Shown here one piece after another: positions 1 through 8,284 of a stretch of DNA of 64,000 nucleotides (positions are counted from its first letter, which is position 1; every line of letters starts with the position of its first letter). The notes below the pieces were generated by a model. That model saw only the letters and a list, made by a program, of their open reading frames with translations, searched no databases and was not told the DNA's origin. This DNA is from Gaiellasilicea sp037720595 (GTDB lineage Bacteria > Actinomycetota > Thermoleophilia > Gaiellales > Gaiellaceae), in NCBI GenBank assembly GCA_037720595.1, contig JBBJLW010000002.1, positions 62,001 through 126,000 of the forward strand, written 5' to 3'. Both the position numbers and the translations under genes were made by a program.

Positions 1-108
1 GATCTGGGCCGGCGCGAGGTCGCGCTCGCCGTGGAGCGCGGCCGAGTGCGCGTCCAGCAGTTCCGCAATCGCCGACGCGTCCTCCCGCGCCGGCTCACGA
101 AGCCGCAC
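1..108 (-). CDS. GNAT acetyltransferase, N-terminal fragment (runs off left edge)
   Basis: A GTG start at 108 opens a frame that stays open for 36 codons to the window edge. The product begins VRLREPAREDASAIAELL, the usual opening of a GNAT N-acetyltransferase (first beta strand, then the helix with the D-A-x-x-I pattern). The start overlaps the stop of the upstream two-domain acetyltransferase (TGA at 97-95), so the two genes are probably translationally coupled. Only the first strand and helix are visible; the acetyl-CoA site lies outside the window, so substrate cannot be judged. Confidence 0.6.
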   Translation of the reverse strand, partial: MRLREPAREDASAIAELLDAHSAALHGERDLAPAQI

Positions 109-1018
109 GCAGCTCCTTCTCGTAGACGATCGCGTGCCAGAGCGTCCGCATCCCTGCGCGCTCGTAGACACGGGTCGCGCCGGTGGGGCTCTCGGCATCG
201 ACTCCCAGGCCGACCTTGCGCTCGCCGCGGCGGTAGAGCTCGGCGAACACCGTCTTCAGGAGTGCCTCCGCGATCCCGCGCCGCCGGTAGGCGCTCCGCA
301 CGCCGAGGACATCGATCCAACCCTGGTCGGGATCGCGTTTCTGCTCGCCGAAGACGACGCCCGCGATCTCGTCGTCGGCGGCCGCGACCCACCAGAGCGT
401 CGGGTCGAACGTCTCGCGCCCGAAGCGCTTCTGCTCCCACTCCTCCCAAGGTGTCGGACGGTGCTCCCAGTGGTCGGCGAACGCTTCCTGCTGGGCGGCG
501 TGGAACGCGCGGGCCTCGTCGGGATGCCGGTACGGACGAATCTCGATCCCGGGCAGCGCGACGACCTCGGGCTCGTTCTCGAGCTCGATCACCATCCCGC
601 GGAACCCGCGTACCGCCTCGTAGCCTCGCTCGCGATAGAAGCGCACGGTTCCCTCGTCCTGGTCGAGAGTCGCGTTCTGGAGGTAGACGCGCTCGCCAGC
701 GGGGAGGTTTCGCGCCTCGTCTTGCGCCCGCTCCTCCGTGACGTGGACGATCTCGGTCCCGATCCCGCGCCCCCGGAGGTCAGGATGGACGTAGCCGTCC
801 GCGTTCAGGCGGTAGCCCTTCGCGATGAAGTCGGCGTAGCCTGCGATCCTGCCGTCCAGCTCCAAGACCCACGCGTCGCACGCGAGATCGAGCTCGGCCC
901 ACGTCGCGACCAGGTCGCTTGCAGTCCAGTCCGAGTCGCCGGCCACGGCCGTGTCGGCCGCGCGGACGAGTTCCAGCACCGCCTCGAGATCGGCGGAATC
1001 CGGCGCGCGGACGTTCAT
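95..1018 (-). CDS. GNAT-family N-acetyltransferase with two tandem GNAT domains
   Basis: A 307-residue protein made of two GNAT folds in tandem. The first (about residues 1-140) has the acetyl-CoA loop in DLRGRGIGTEIV. The second (about 150-305) has a matching segment YRRRGIAEALLKTV followed by a short strand and the RVYERAGM motif usual at the end of the fold. Double-GNAT proteins include mycothiol synthase (MshD) and many resistance or small-molecule acetyltransferases; the sequence does not settle the substrate. It overlaps the HAD gene upstream by four bases (ATGA) and the next GNAT start downstream, so all three are likely one minus-strand operon. Confidence 0.85.
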   Translation of the reverse strand: MNVRAPDSADLEAVLELVRAADTAVAGDSDWTASDLVATWAELDLACDAWVLELDGRIAGYADFIAKGYRLNADGYVHPDLRGRGIGTEIVHVTEERAQDEARNLPAGERVYLQNATLDQDEGTVRFYRERGYEAVRGFRGMVIELENEPEVVALPGIEIRPYRHPDEARAFHAAQQEAFADHWEHRPTPWEEWEQKRFGRETFDPTLWWVAAADDEIAGVVFGEQKRDPDQGWIDVLGVRSAYRRRGIAEALLKTVFAELYRRGERKVGLGVDAESPTGATRVYERAGMRTLWHAIVYEKELRAAS

Positions 1019-1671
1019 CGGGGAACGAGCTCGTCGAGCGCGTCCGGAAGCCTCGAAAGGTCCGGTAGCTCGACGTCAGGGTCGTGCTTCGCGGTCTCGT
1101 TCAGCCGGTTGATCCAGACGGTCTTCAGCCCCAGCTCCCGCGCAGGCGCGAGGTCGTGGAACAGGCTCGCCGCCACATGGACGTGGTGCTCGCGGTCGGC
1201 GGTGAGCTCGTCGAAGCGCCGCCAGTGGCCGTGCTCGGGCTTGTAGGACTGAACGTCCTCGGCGACGACGACGAGGTCGAAGGGCACGCCGAGCTGTCGC
1301 TGCGACGCCGCAATCAGCTCGCGATCCGAGTTGGAGAGGATCGCGAGACTCCATCCCCGACGACGCAGCTCGGCGAGCGCCTCCGGCACCTCGGGAAAAG
1401 CCGGCCAGTCGGGAAGCGACTGGGGCAGGACGCCGCTCTCGCCTTCTGGGATGCCGTAGCCGACCTCGTTCGCGAGCCTCTCGAGCGTCAGCGTCAGCAC
1501 CTCGGCGTACGAGCGGTACCGCTCGGCTTGGACCTCGGATTCGAGCTCGTGGAAACGGCGCAGGAGCTCGGGAGCCTGCTCCGCACCGTAGAGGCGCTCG
1601 AGGACGCCGCCGATCCCGGCGTTCCAGTCGATCAGGGTGCCGTAGCAGTCGAAGGTCGCCCAACGGGACAT
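1015..1671 (-). CDS. HAD-superfamily hydrolase, 2-haloacid dehalogenase type II-like
   Basis: A 218-residue HAD hydrolase. Motif I is FDCYGTLIDW near the N-terminus (nucleophile Asp8; the aromatic-Gly-Thr pattern is that of type II haloacid dehalogenases). Motif II is the Ser in AILSNSDRE, the motif III Lys is in VQSYKPEHGHW, and motif IV is replaced by a VHVAASLFHDL segment as in haloacid-dehalogenase relatives. Helices after motif I form the usual cap. It is first in a minus-strand operon with two acetyltransferase genes. The natural substrate may be a haloacid, phosphoglycolate-like phosphate or another small phosphate ester. Confidence 0.85.
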   Translation of the reverse strand: MSRWATFDCYGTLIDWNAGIGGVLERLYGAEQAPELLRRFHELESEVQAERYRSYAEVLTLTLERLANEVGYGIPEGESGVLPQSLPDWPAFPEVPEALAELRRRGWSLAILSNSDRELIAASQRQLGVPFDLVVVAEDVQSYKPEHGHWRRFDELTADREHHVHVAASLFHDLAPARELGLKTVWINRLNETAKHDPDVELPDLSRLPDALDELVPR

Positions 1672-1711
1672 GGCCGGAGCTTAGAGCCTCTTAGGCGAAT
1701 AGGCTCATCGC

Positions 1712-2194
1712 ATGAAGCCGATCGCGATCGGTCCGCTGCGGCCGGAACACTGGCCAGCCGCCGCCGCGATCCTCGCCGAGGGAATCGCGACGCGGAACGC
1801 GACCTTCGAGACCGTCACGCCATCCTGGGAGGAATGGGATCACGACCACCTCGGCGCACATCGATTCGTTGCGCTCTCCGACATGGACGTCGTCGGATGG
1901 GTTGCCCTTTCGCCCTACTCGCGCCGGGCCGCGTACGCCGGCGTCGCCGAGGTCAGCGTCTACGTCGCCGCCCGCGCGCGTGGCCGCAGGATCGGTCGTG
2001 CTCTCCTCGAAGCCCTCATCGCGAGCACCCGCAGCGACGGTCTCTGGACGCTCCAGGCCGGCATCTTCCCCGAGAACGAGGCGAGCCTCGCGCTCCACCG
2101 CTCACTCGGCTTCCGCGAGGTCGGAGTCCGCGAGCGGATCGGCCGACTCGACGGCGAGTGGCGCGACGTACTCCTACTCGAGTTCCGCCTCTAA
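1712..2194 (+). CDS. GNAT acetyltransferase of the phosphinothricin/methionine-sulfoximine type
   Basis: A 160-residue single-domain GNAT. The acetyl-CoA loop is RARGRRIGRALLEALI (about residues 88-103), preceded by a strand reading EVSVYVAA and followed by GIFPENEASLALHRSLGF, the arrangement of the Pat/MnaT (YncA) family that acetylates phosphinothricin or methionine sulfoximine. Divergent from the HAD gene with a 40-bp gap. Its TAA stop codon is also the 3-bp target duplication of the IS element that follows, so the insertion left the coding sequence whole. Substrate inferred from family only. Confidence 0.85.
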   Translation: MKPIAIGPLRPEHWPAAAAILAEGIATRNATFETVTPSWEEWDHDHLGAHRFVALSDMDVVGWVALSPYSRRAAYAGVAEVSVYVAARARGRRIGRALLEALIASTRSDGLWTLQAGIFPENEASLALHRSLGFREVGVRERIGRLDGEWRDVLLLEFRL

Positions 2195-3091
2195 GAACTC
2201 ATTTCAGATTGAGCTCCTGAGCCGTCGGAAGCAGACGAGGCAGCAGCCGAGGGCGAGCATCGCCTCGTGCATCTCGGCTCGGCGCTCGTAGCGGACGAGC
2301 AGGCGCTTGAAGTTGTGCAGCCAGGCGAAGGTGCGCTCAACGACCCAGCGGTAGCGGCCGAGCCTGGAGCCGTGCTCGGTCTGGCGGCGCGCGATCACGG
2401 GTTTGATTCCGCTTCCCAGACCTGGCGGCGGTACTTGTCATGGTCGTAGCCGCGGTCGGCGAGCACGCAGTCCGGGCGCCGGCGAGGACGGCCCAACGAG
2501 GCCGCGTACCGCAGGCACAGCGTCGAGGAGCGGGATCAGCTGGGTGACGTCGTTGCGGTTCGAGCCGGTGAGCGCGTAGGCGAGCGGGATCCCTGTCTGA
2601 TCGACAAGGAGATGGTGCTTGGAGCCGGGACGGCCCCTGTCGACCGGGCTCGGGCCCGTTTCGGAGCCCCCTTTTTCGCTTGGATCTGGCTCGAGTCGGC
2701 GATCGCCCGCGACCACTCGAGCTCGCCCGCGGCGCGCAACCGAGCCAACAAGAGCGCGTGCAGCTGCGCCCACACTCCCGCCCGCTGCCACTCGTCGAGA
2801 CGGCGCCAGCAAGTCACACCCGAGCCGAAGCCAAGCTCGGCCGGCAAGTGCTGCCAGGCGATTCCGGTGTGCAGCACGAACAGAATCCCCTGCAGCGCCT
2901 CCCGGTCGGGCAAACGCTTGCGGCCCGGATAACGGAAGCGTCGCTCCCGCCTCGGCAACAGCGGCTCGACAAGCCCCCACAGCTCGTCAGAGACGATCCA
3001 CGGCGCAGCAGCCATCGGCACCCCTCCCTGACGACAGATGCCGACGGCATTCGCCACCAGGGAACGGGTCCCTTCATTCAGAAATGAGTTC
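2195..3091 (-). mobile_element. IS5-family insertion sequence (IS1031-like ends), decayed
   Basis: An 897-bp element with matching ends: the left end reads GAACTCATTTC and the right end is its exact reverse complement, with similarity continuing to about 19 bp at two mismatches. Both flanks carry TAA (2192-2194 and 3092-3094), consistent with the 3-bp TNA duplication of the IS1031 group. The alternative of a 4-bp CTAA duplication is possible but makes the ends asymmetric by one base. The only cargo is a DDE transposase in three frames. Confidence 0.85.
2204..3015 (-). pseudogene. IS5-family DDE transposase, frameshifted
   Basis: Read in three successive frames this is a complete IS5-type transposase. 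Frame 1 starts MAAAPWIVSDELW at 3015 and holds the helix-turn-helix domain and first catalytic Asp (AIADSSQI). It shifts -1 at an A5G5 run near 2670, where some relatives use programmed frameshifting. Frame 2 gives GPSPVDRGRPGSKHH. A +1 change near 2490 leads to the second Asp (LADRGYD), and a -1 change near 2405 leads to the third frame with WVVERTFAWLHNF carrying the catalytic Glu. All three acidic residues survive but two of the shifts look like indels, so the enzyme is probably dead. Confidence 0.8.
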
Positions 3092-3097
3092 TAAGTC

Positions 3098-3116
3098 AAG
3101 TAACAGACTGTTACTT
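3098..3116. terminator. Palindromic hairpin at the fabF 3' end
   Basis: AAGTAACAG and CTGTTACTT form a perfect 9-bp inverted repeat around one base. It overlaps the fabF stop codon (TAA at 3113-3111 on the minus strand) and lies between convergent genes. It is A+T-rich compared with its surroundings and has no clear U-tract, so termination is a guess. Confidence 0.4.
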
Positions 3117-4376
3117 GGCTCGATCCTCGAGCGTGCGGAAGACGACACACGCGTTGTGGCCGCCGAAGCCGAAGGAGTTCGAGAGCCCGACGCTGATCTC
3201 GGCCTGCCGTGCCTCGTTCGGGATGTAGTCGAGGTCGCAGGTGGGATCCTCGACCTCGTAGTTGATCGTCGGCGGCAGGATCCCGCGGTTCGTCGCGAGG
3301 ATCGTGAAGATCGCCTCGACCGCGCCCGCCGCGCCGAGGCAGTGGCCGGTCGCGCCCTTCGTCGAGGAGACCGGGATCCTCCGCGCGTTCTCCTCCCCGA
3401 GCGCAAGCTTCAACACGCGGGTCTCGGAGGCGTCGCCGAGCGGCGTGGAGGTGCCGTGCGCATTGATATAGCCGATCTCGCTTACGTCGATCCCGGCGTC
3501 GCGTAAGGCCATGTGCATCGCCCGGGCCGGATTCTCGCCGGTCGGATCCGGCTCGGTGATGTGGTTCGCGTCGGACGAGACGCCGTAGCCCATCAGCTCG
3601 GCGTAGATCGTGGCGCCGCGCGCCCGCGCATGCTCGAGCTCCTCGAGGACGACGACGGCGCCCGCTTCGCCCATCACGAAGCCGTCGCGACCCGCGTCGA
3701 ACGGCCGCGAGGCGCCCTGCGGATCGTCGTTGCGCCGCGAGAGAGCGCGCATCGCGCCGAAGCCGGCGATTCCGACCCGCGTGATTCCGGCTTCGGTGCC
3801 GCCGCAGAACATCACGTCGGCGCGGCCGAGCCGGATCGCGTCGGCGCCCTCGCCGATCGCCATGTTCGAGGCCGCGCAGGCCGTGCACTGCGAGGAGAGC
3901 GGGCCGCGGGTGCCGAGCTCCATCGACACCCAGCCGGCGCCCATGTTCGGGATGATCGCGGTGATCGAGAACGGATTGACCCGGTCTGCTCCCCGATCGA
4001 TGAGCGTCTGATAGCAATCCTGGAAGGCGCCCAGCCCGCCGATCCCGGTTGCGATCGAGGCCCCGATCCGGTCGGCTTCCTTCGCGATCTCGATCCCGGA
4101 GTCGGCCTCGGCCTGACGCGCTGCGGCGAGCACCATCTGCGCGAAGCGATCCATCCGTCTTGCCTGCTTCCGCTCGATCCACTGCGCCGGATCGAAGTCC
4201 TTGACCTCGCAGGCGAAATGCACCGGAAACTCGCTCGCGTCGAACTGCTGGATGTCCGCCGCGCCGGACTTCCCTGCGATCAGGTTCGCCCATGTCGTCT
4301 CGACGTCGTTGCCAAGCGGCGTCACCATCCCGAGTCCGGTCACGACCACGCGTCTTCTGCCGTTGTCAGCGCTCAC
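3111..4376 (-). CDS. fabF: beta-ketoacyl-ACP synthase II
   Basis: Elongating condensing enzyme of type II fatty-acid synthesis: malonyl-ACP plus acyl-ACP to beta-ketoacyl-ACP. The 421-residue length fits the family. The catalytic Cys is in SQCTACAAS (Cys167) and the two His are in NAHGTSTPLGD and GHCLGAAGAVEA; the GFGGHNA glycine-rich C-terminal turn is present. It is the last gene of a fabZ-H-D-G-F run, 9 bp after fabG, and ends against the IS element. No acpP gene lies between fabG and fabF, which is unusual. Confidence 0.97.
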   Translation of the reverse strand: MSADNGRRRVVVTGLGMVTPLGNDVETTWANLIAGKSGAADIQQFDASEFPVHFACEVKDFDPAQWIERKQARRMDRFAQMVLAAARQAEADSGIEIAKEADRIGASIATGIGGLGAFQDCYQTLIDRGADRVNPFSITAIIPNMGAGWVSMELGTRGPLSSQCTACAASNMAIGEGADAIRLGRADVMFCGGTEAGITRVGIAGFGAMRALSRRNDDPQGASRPFDAGRDGFVMGEAGAVVVLEELEHARARGATIYAELMGYGVSSDANHITEPDPTGENPARAMHMALRDAGIDVSEIGYINAHGTSTPLGDASETRVLKLALGEENARRIPVSSTKGATGHCLGAAGAVEAIFTILATNRGILPPTINYEVEDPTCDLDYIPNEARQAEISVGLSNSFGFGGHNACVVFRTLEDRAK

Positions 4377-4385
4377 TTCTTCCTC

Positions 4386-5114
4386 TCACATTCCCAGGCC
4401 ACCGTCGACGAGCAGCACTTCGCCCGTGATGAACGAGGCCGCATCGGAGCAGAGGAATCGTACCGCGCCGGCCACGTCGCCCGGCTCGCCGAGCCGCCCG
4501 AGCGGCGTATTTGTCAGCATCGCGGCGGTCGCTTCGTCCGGGAGCACGTCGGTGAGCTGCGTCTTCACATAACCGGGCGCGACGACGTTCGCGCGCACGT
4601 TGCGGGAGCCGAGCTCGCGGGCGAGCGACTTCGTGAAACCGATGATCCCCGCCTTCGAGGCCGCGTAGTTCGTCTGGCCCCAGTTCCCGTGGACGCCGAC
4701 GATCGAGGAGACGTTGACGATCGCGCCCGCGCGTCTCTTCATCATCGGTCGCGTCACGGCGCGGCAGGTGTAGAAGACCGAGGAGAGGTTGGTCTCGAGC
4801 ACCGTGCGCCAGTCGTCGTCGGACATGCGCGCGAGCAGGCCGTCGCGTGTGAGGCCCGCGTTGTTCACGAGGATGTCGAGCTCGCCGGCCTCCTGGACGA
4901 GCCTCTTCGCTTCCGCGGGGTCGGAGACGTCGGCCCGGATCGCGCGACCCCCGAGCTCCGCCGCGAGCGCCTCCGCTTCCTCTTCACCGGTCCTGTAGCC
5001 GACGACGACGGTCGCTCCTGCCGTTGCGAGCTCCGTTGCGATCGCCTTGCCGATTCCCTTCGACGCCCCGGTGACGAGCGCGGTCCTGCCCTCGAGCGAC
5101 GCGAAGCCCGTCAT
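4386..5114 (-). CDS. fabG: 3-oxoacyl-ACP reductase
   Basis: NADPH-dependent short-chain dehydrogenase that reduces beta-ketoacyl-ACP. Cofactor motif TGASKGIGKAIA near the N-terminus, NNAG motif in ILVNNAGLTRDGL, and catalytic Ser...Tyr-x3-Lys in VNVSSIVG and NYAASKAG. I use the start MTGFASLEG at 5114 (242 residues); an upstream in-frame start at 5168 would add 18 residues encoded by the palindromic spacer, which is less likely. It ends DGGLGM, as most FabGs do. Separated from fabD by 151 bp of hairpin-rich sequence, unlike the other tightly joined operon members. Confidence 0.96.
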   Translation of the reverse strand: MTGFASLEGRTALVTGASKGIGKAIATELATAGATVVVGYRTGEEEAEALAAELGGRAIRADVSDPAEAKRLVQEAGELDILVNNAGLTRDGLLARMSDDDWRTVLETNLSSVFYTCRAVTRPMMKRRAGAIVNVSSIVGVHGNWGQTNYAASKAGIIGFTKSLARELGSRNVRANVVAPGYVKTQLTDVLPDEATAAMLTNTPLGRLGEPGDVAGAVRFLCSDAASFITGEVLLVDGGLGM

Positions 5115-5145
5115 GCAGCCTCCCTCGCCTGCGGCTCGGTCGCGG

Positions 5146-5238
5146 GGGGGAAACCCGGTTTCCCCCACGGGCCCCCTTCTCGTTGCCGCCGCTGCTGCGC
5201 AGCGGCGCGCCCTTCCGGGGGAACCCGTCGGTTCCCCC
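5146..5238. repeat. Array of three hairpins in the fabD-fabG gap
   Basis: Three perfect inverted repeats in a row: GGGGGAAACC/GGTTTCCCCC (5146-5155 and 5157-5166), CGCCGCTG/CAGCGGCG (5187-5194 and 5200-5207) and GGGGGAACC/GGTTCCCCC (5217-5225 and 5230-5238). The first and third share the same G5A(2-3)CC design, as in REP/BIME-type extragenic palindromes. They sit between two co-directional operon genes, so they would fold in the mRNA and could damp transcription or protect the 3' end of the fabD message. Confidence 0.6.
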
Positions 5239-5265
5239 GAACCCCCTCCTGGCAGCGCGACTTCG

Positions 5266-6192
5266 TCACGCTGTCTCGAGTGCCTCCTCGACCTTGTCGA
5301 GCCCGGCGAGGTTCGAGACCGAGATCGCCTTCACGCTCCGATCGATCCGCTTGATGAGGCCCGAGAGGACGTTGCCGGGACCGACCTCGACGAACGTGCT
5401 GACCCCGCCCTTGATCAGCTCTGTCGCCGACTGGGTGAAGCGCACCGGTGCGGTGAGCTGGTCGATCAGCAGGGTGCCAAAACGCGCGCACGGCTCGATC
5501 TTCGCCGTCACCGTGGACATGAAAGGCGCGAGCGGGTCGTGGAAGCCGATGCGGTCGATCGCCGGTCGAAGCCGGTCGGCGGCCCGCGCCACGAGCGGGC
5601 TGTGGAACGCGCCCGAGACGCGCAGCTTGATCGCTCGTCGAGCGCCGAGGGACTCGGCTTCGGCGCAGAGCTCCTCGACGGCCCCATCCTCGCCGGAAAC
5701 GACGATCTGGCCGGGACAGTTGTAGTTCGCGGGCCACACCCCGAGGATCTTGCGGCAGAGGTTCTCCACGACCTCGTCTTCGAGCCCGAGGATCGCGGCC
5801 ATCGAGCCTGGATGCCGGCGCGCAGCCTCGGCCATCGCGAGACCCCGTTCGCGAACGAGGCCGATCGCCTCGCCATTCGACATCGCAGCGACGGACGCGA
5901 GCGCCGCGAACTCGCCGACGGAGTGGCCGACCACGACGTCCGGCTCGATCCCCCGGGCCTTCAGCGCCGCCAGCACCGCTAGGCTCGTCGCCACGAGCGC
6001 CGGCTGTTGCACCTCCGTGTCGACGAGCTTCTCCAGAGCGGCCTCGAAGCAGAGGTGCGCGAGGTCGAGACCCGACGCCTCGCTGCCGACCCGAAACACC
6101 TCCATCGCGGCGGGCACCGCCTCGGCGACCTCCCTGCCCATCCCGGCCTCCAGGGAGCCCTGCCCCGGGAAGCAGAAAGCGATCTTGCTCAT
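5266..6192 (-). CDS. fabD: malonyl-CoA:ACP transacylase
   Basis: Loads malonyl groups on ACP. 308 residues from ATG at 6192, whose ATGA overlaps the fabH stop. Signature residues: FPGQGSLEAGMG near the N-terminus, nucleophile Ser91 in VVGHSVGEFAAL, Arg in LVRERGLAM, and catalytic His in SGAFHSPLV. The family and context (between fabH and fabG) agree. Longer in-frame extensions upstream lie inside fabH and lack family similarity. Confidence 0.96.
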   Translation of the reverse strand: MSKIAFCFPGQGSLEAGMGREVAEAVPAAMEVFRVGSEASGLDLAHLCFEAALEKLVDTEVQQPALVATSLAVLAALKARGIEPDVVVGHSVGEFAALASVAAMSNGEAIGLVRERGLAMAEAARRHPGSMAAILGLEDEVVENLCRKILGVWPANYNCPGQIVVSGEDGAVEELCAEAESLGARRAIKLRVSGAFHSPLVARAADRLRPAIDRIGFHDPLAPFMSTVTAKIEPCARFGTLLIDQLTAPVRFTQSATELIKGGVSTFVEVGPGNVLSGLIKRIDRSVKAISVSNLAGLDKVEEALETA

Positions 6193-7184
6193 GCAGCCGT
6201 CCTCTCCGTCCATTCGATCAGTGCAGAACCCCAGGTGAGACCCGCGCCCATTCCCGTCATCAGTACGAGCTCGCCCTCGTGCAGTCGCCCGTCTGCCTCC
6301 GCCTCGGCGAGCGCGAGCGGGATCGAGCCCGACGAGGTGTTGCCGTAGCGATCGACGTTGACGACCACTTTCTCCTCGGGGATCCCGAGCTTCCCGGCCG
6401 CGTGATCGATGATCCTCCGGTTCGCCTGGTGCGGCACATAGACGTCGATGTCCGCGACCGTCTTGCCGCACTCGGCGAGGATCTTCTGCGCCGACGAGAC
6501 CAGCACCCGCGTCGCGAACTTGAAGACCTCACGTCCGTTCATCTTCACGAACGACTCGGGATCGTCGAAGTGGCGCGAGCCGCTGCCGGGAAGCCAGAGG
6601 TTGTCGCCGCCACCACCGTCCGCACCGAGTTCGAAGCCGAGAAATCCACCCGTGCCCACGGGCTCCATCACGACCGCCCCTGCTCCGTCGCCGAAGAGAA
6701 CGAGCGTCGAGCGGTCGCTCCAGTCGAGGATCTTCGAGAGCACGTCGCCGCCGACGACGAGCGCACGCTTGGAGAGCCCCGACGCGAGCATCCCGTACGC
6801 CTGGGCGAGCGCGTACATGAAGCCAGTACACCCGGCCAACAGGTCGTAGGCCCCGGCCTCGCTGGCCCCCAACCGGTCAGCCATGATCGCGGAGCTCGTG
6901 GGAAACATCATGTCGGGCGTCACGGTGGCGCAAATCAGAAGATCGATGTCCTTCCCCTCGACGCCGGCCTTTTCCAGCGCCTCCTGCGCAGCGGGAAGCG
7001 CGATATCGGTCAGCGCCTCGTGCTGCTCGGCGAAGCGCCGCTCCCGGATTCCCGTGCGCTCGACGATCCACTCGTCCGTGGTGTCGACAAACTGCGCGAG
7101 GTCCGCGTTCGAGTAGATGCGCTCGGGCACGTGTGCGGCGAGCCCCGTGATCCCGATCCGCGCCCCGTTCGCCGAGCCGATCAC
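6189..7184 (-). CDS. fabH: beta-ketoacyl-ACP synthase III
   Basis: Initiating condensing enzyme (acyl-CoA plus malonyl-ACP). With the GTG start at 7184 it is 331 residues, the family norm. Cys119 sits in LLAGCTGFMYALA, the His in VPHQANRRI and the Asn in RYGNTSSGSIPLA complete the triad, and the ARIGITGLAAHVPER opening is typical. An in-frame TTG at 7241 would add 19 residues and overlap fabZ; I prefer the shorter form but no strong ribosome-binding site decides it. The initiator's choice of straight or branched primer cannot be read from sequence. Confidence 0.95.
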   Translation of the reverse strand: MIGSANGARIGITGLAAHVPERIYSNADLAQFVDTTDEWIVERTGIRERRFAEQHEALTDIALPAAQEALEKAGVEGKDIDLLICATVTPDMMFPTSSAIMADRLGASEAGAYDLLAGCTGFMYALAQAYGMLASGLSKRALVVGGDVLSKILDWSDRSTLVLFGDGAGAVVMEPVGTGGFLGFELGADGGGGDNLWLPGSGSRHFDDPESFVKMNGREVFKFATRVLVSSAQKILAECGKTVADIDVYVPHQANRRIIDHAAGKLGIPEEKVVVNVDRYGNTSSGSIPLALAEAEADGRLHEGELVLMTGMGAGLTWGSALIEWTERTAA

Positions 7185-7218
7185 GAGAACACGAATCGGG
7201 TTCGTCGCCGGTTCAACA

Positions 7219-7656
7219 TCACGAAGACCGATCCACGGCAAAGGTGAGCGTGCCGCGCACGGCGAGCTCGCCGTTCACGGTCGCGCGGGCCTTGCCTCGG
7301 CCGATCGGGCCGCGCACCTGCTCGAGGTCGCACGTCAACTCGAGCACGTCGCCCGGCCGCACCACGCGCTTGAAGCGAACGCCGTCGATCCCGGCGAAGA
7401 GAGCGAGCCGGCCCCTGTTCTCCGGTTCCGAGAGCACGGCGACAGCGCCGGCCTGAGCGAGTGCCTCGACCATCTTGACGCCGGGCATGATCGGATTTCC
7501 GGGAAAGTGGCCGGCGCAATCCTCCTCGGTCACGAGCTTGCGAGCGACGACCCGCGAGCCGGGATCGAGCTCGATCACCTCGTCGAGCAAGAGGAACGGG
7601 TCGCGGTGCGGCAGGATCTCCTCGATCGCCGCCTTGTCCAGGGAGACGACGCTCAT
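7219..7656 (-). CDS. fabZ: 3-hydroxyacyl-ACP dehydratase
   Basis: Hot-dog-fold dehydratase that removes water from beta-hydroxyacyl-ACP. 145 residues from ATG 7656. The FabZ active-site signature is complete: LPHRDPFLLLDEV near the N-terminus and HFPGNPIMPGV with the catalytic His, followed by the helix E-A-L-A-Q carrying the catalytic Glu. The ATG overlaps the TGA of the sigma-factor gene (ATGA), so translation of fabZ is probably coupled to that of the sigma factor. Confidence 0.95.
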   Translation of the reverse strand: MSVVSLDKAAIEEILPHRDPFLLLDEVIELDPGSRVVARKLVTEEDCAGHFPGNPIMPGVKMVEALAQAGAVAVLSEPENRGRLALFAGIDGVRFKRVVRPGDVLELTCDLEQVRGPIGRGKARATVNGELAVRGTLTFAVDRSS

Positions 7657-8267
7657 GCCGTCAGCCGATCGCCCAGCCGGACACGCAGTCCGTTGCGGCC
7701 GCGATGGGCGTAGCACTTCGCGGTGCCGACCGGTATGCCCGACGCGTCGGCGATCTCCTCAAAGCTGTAGTCGAACGCGTCCTTCAACAGGACCACCTGC
7801 GCCTGCGCGGGCGCGAGTTGCGCAAGGCAAGCGCCAAGCTCGGCGCGCAACTCGGACGCCTCTACCTCGCCCGCAGGCCCGCGATCGCGCGAGACGCGGC
7901 GGTCTTCCTCGAGCGGCTCGCAGCGGCGCGCGACCTGGCGCTGAGCAACGTCGTGACACGCGTTCGCCGTCAGCCGATGCAGCCACGTCGGGAACGCCGA
8001 TTCGCCGCGGAACTGGGGCAGCTTCAGACAGAGCCGCGCCAGCGCGTCCTGCGCAGCGTCGCGCGCGTCCTCGGGATCGCGCAGTAGATGCCGGGCGAGG
8101 CGCTCGACTTTGGGCGCGTGGCGCTCGCAAAGAGCCGCGAGAGCGCGGCTGTCCCCGTCCTTCGCACGCCGCACGAGAATCGGATCGCTGAGCCGCTCGT
8201 AGACGAGCGGCGCCTCAAGTCGGAGCTTGCTGCCGATGGGCTCGGCTGGACGAAGGGACGGCTGCAC
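7653..8267 (-). CDS. ECF-type RNA polymerase sigma factor
   Basis: A 204-residue sigma-70 family protein with only regions 2 and 4. Region 2 (about residues 45-112) includes DARDAAQDALARLCLKL and FPTWLHRLTANACHD; region 4 (about 140-198) includes LAPAQAQVVLLKDAFDYS and the helix-turn-helix FEEIADASGIPVGTAKCYAHRG. GTG start at 8267. A TAGCAT hexamer lies just upstream, so a nearly leaderless message is conceivable. It lies 17 bp after an amidase gene and its stop overlaps fabZ. No anti-sigma gene is adjacent. The natural inference is control of envelope or lipid genes, perhaps of its own operon; this is untested. Confidence 0.9.
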   Translation of the reverse strand: MQPSLRPAEPIGSKLRLEAPLVYERLSDPILVRRAKDGDSRALAALCERHAPKVERLARHLLRDPEDARDAAQDALARLCLKLPQFRGESAFPTWLHRLTANACHDVAQRQVARRCEPLEEDRRVSRDRGPAGEVEASELRAELGACLAQLAPAQAQVVLLKDAFDYSFEEIADASGIPVGTAKCYAHRGRNGLRVRLGDRLTA

Positions 8268-8284
8268 CGCCCTATGCTAATGCG

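Noticed and set aside
2204..3015. All three frame changes of the IS5 transposase as programmed frameshifting
   Set aside because: Only the A5G5 site looks like a slippery sequence; the other two lie at ordinary sequence and have opposite directions.
5111..5737. A long reading frame antisense or alternate to fabD and across the hairpin array
   Set aside because: Composition is the Arg/Ala/Gly-rich pattern of shadow frames in G+C-rich DNA and there is no recognisable domain; the same applies to many long antisense frames over gyrA, gyrB, hemA, otsA and the permease.
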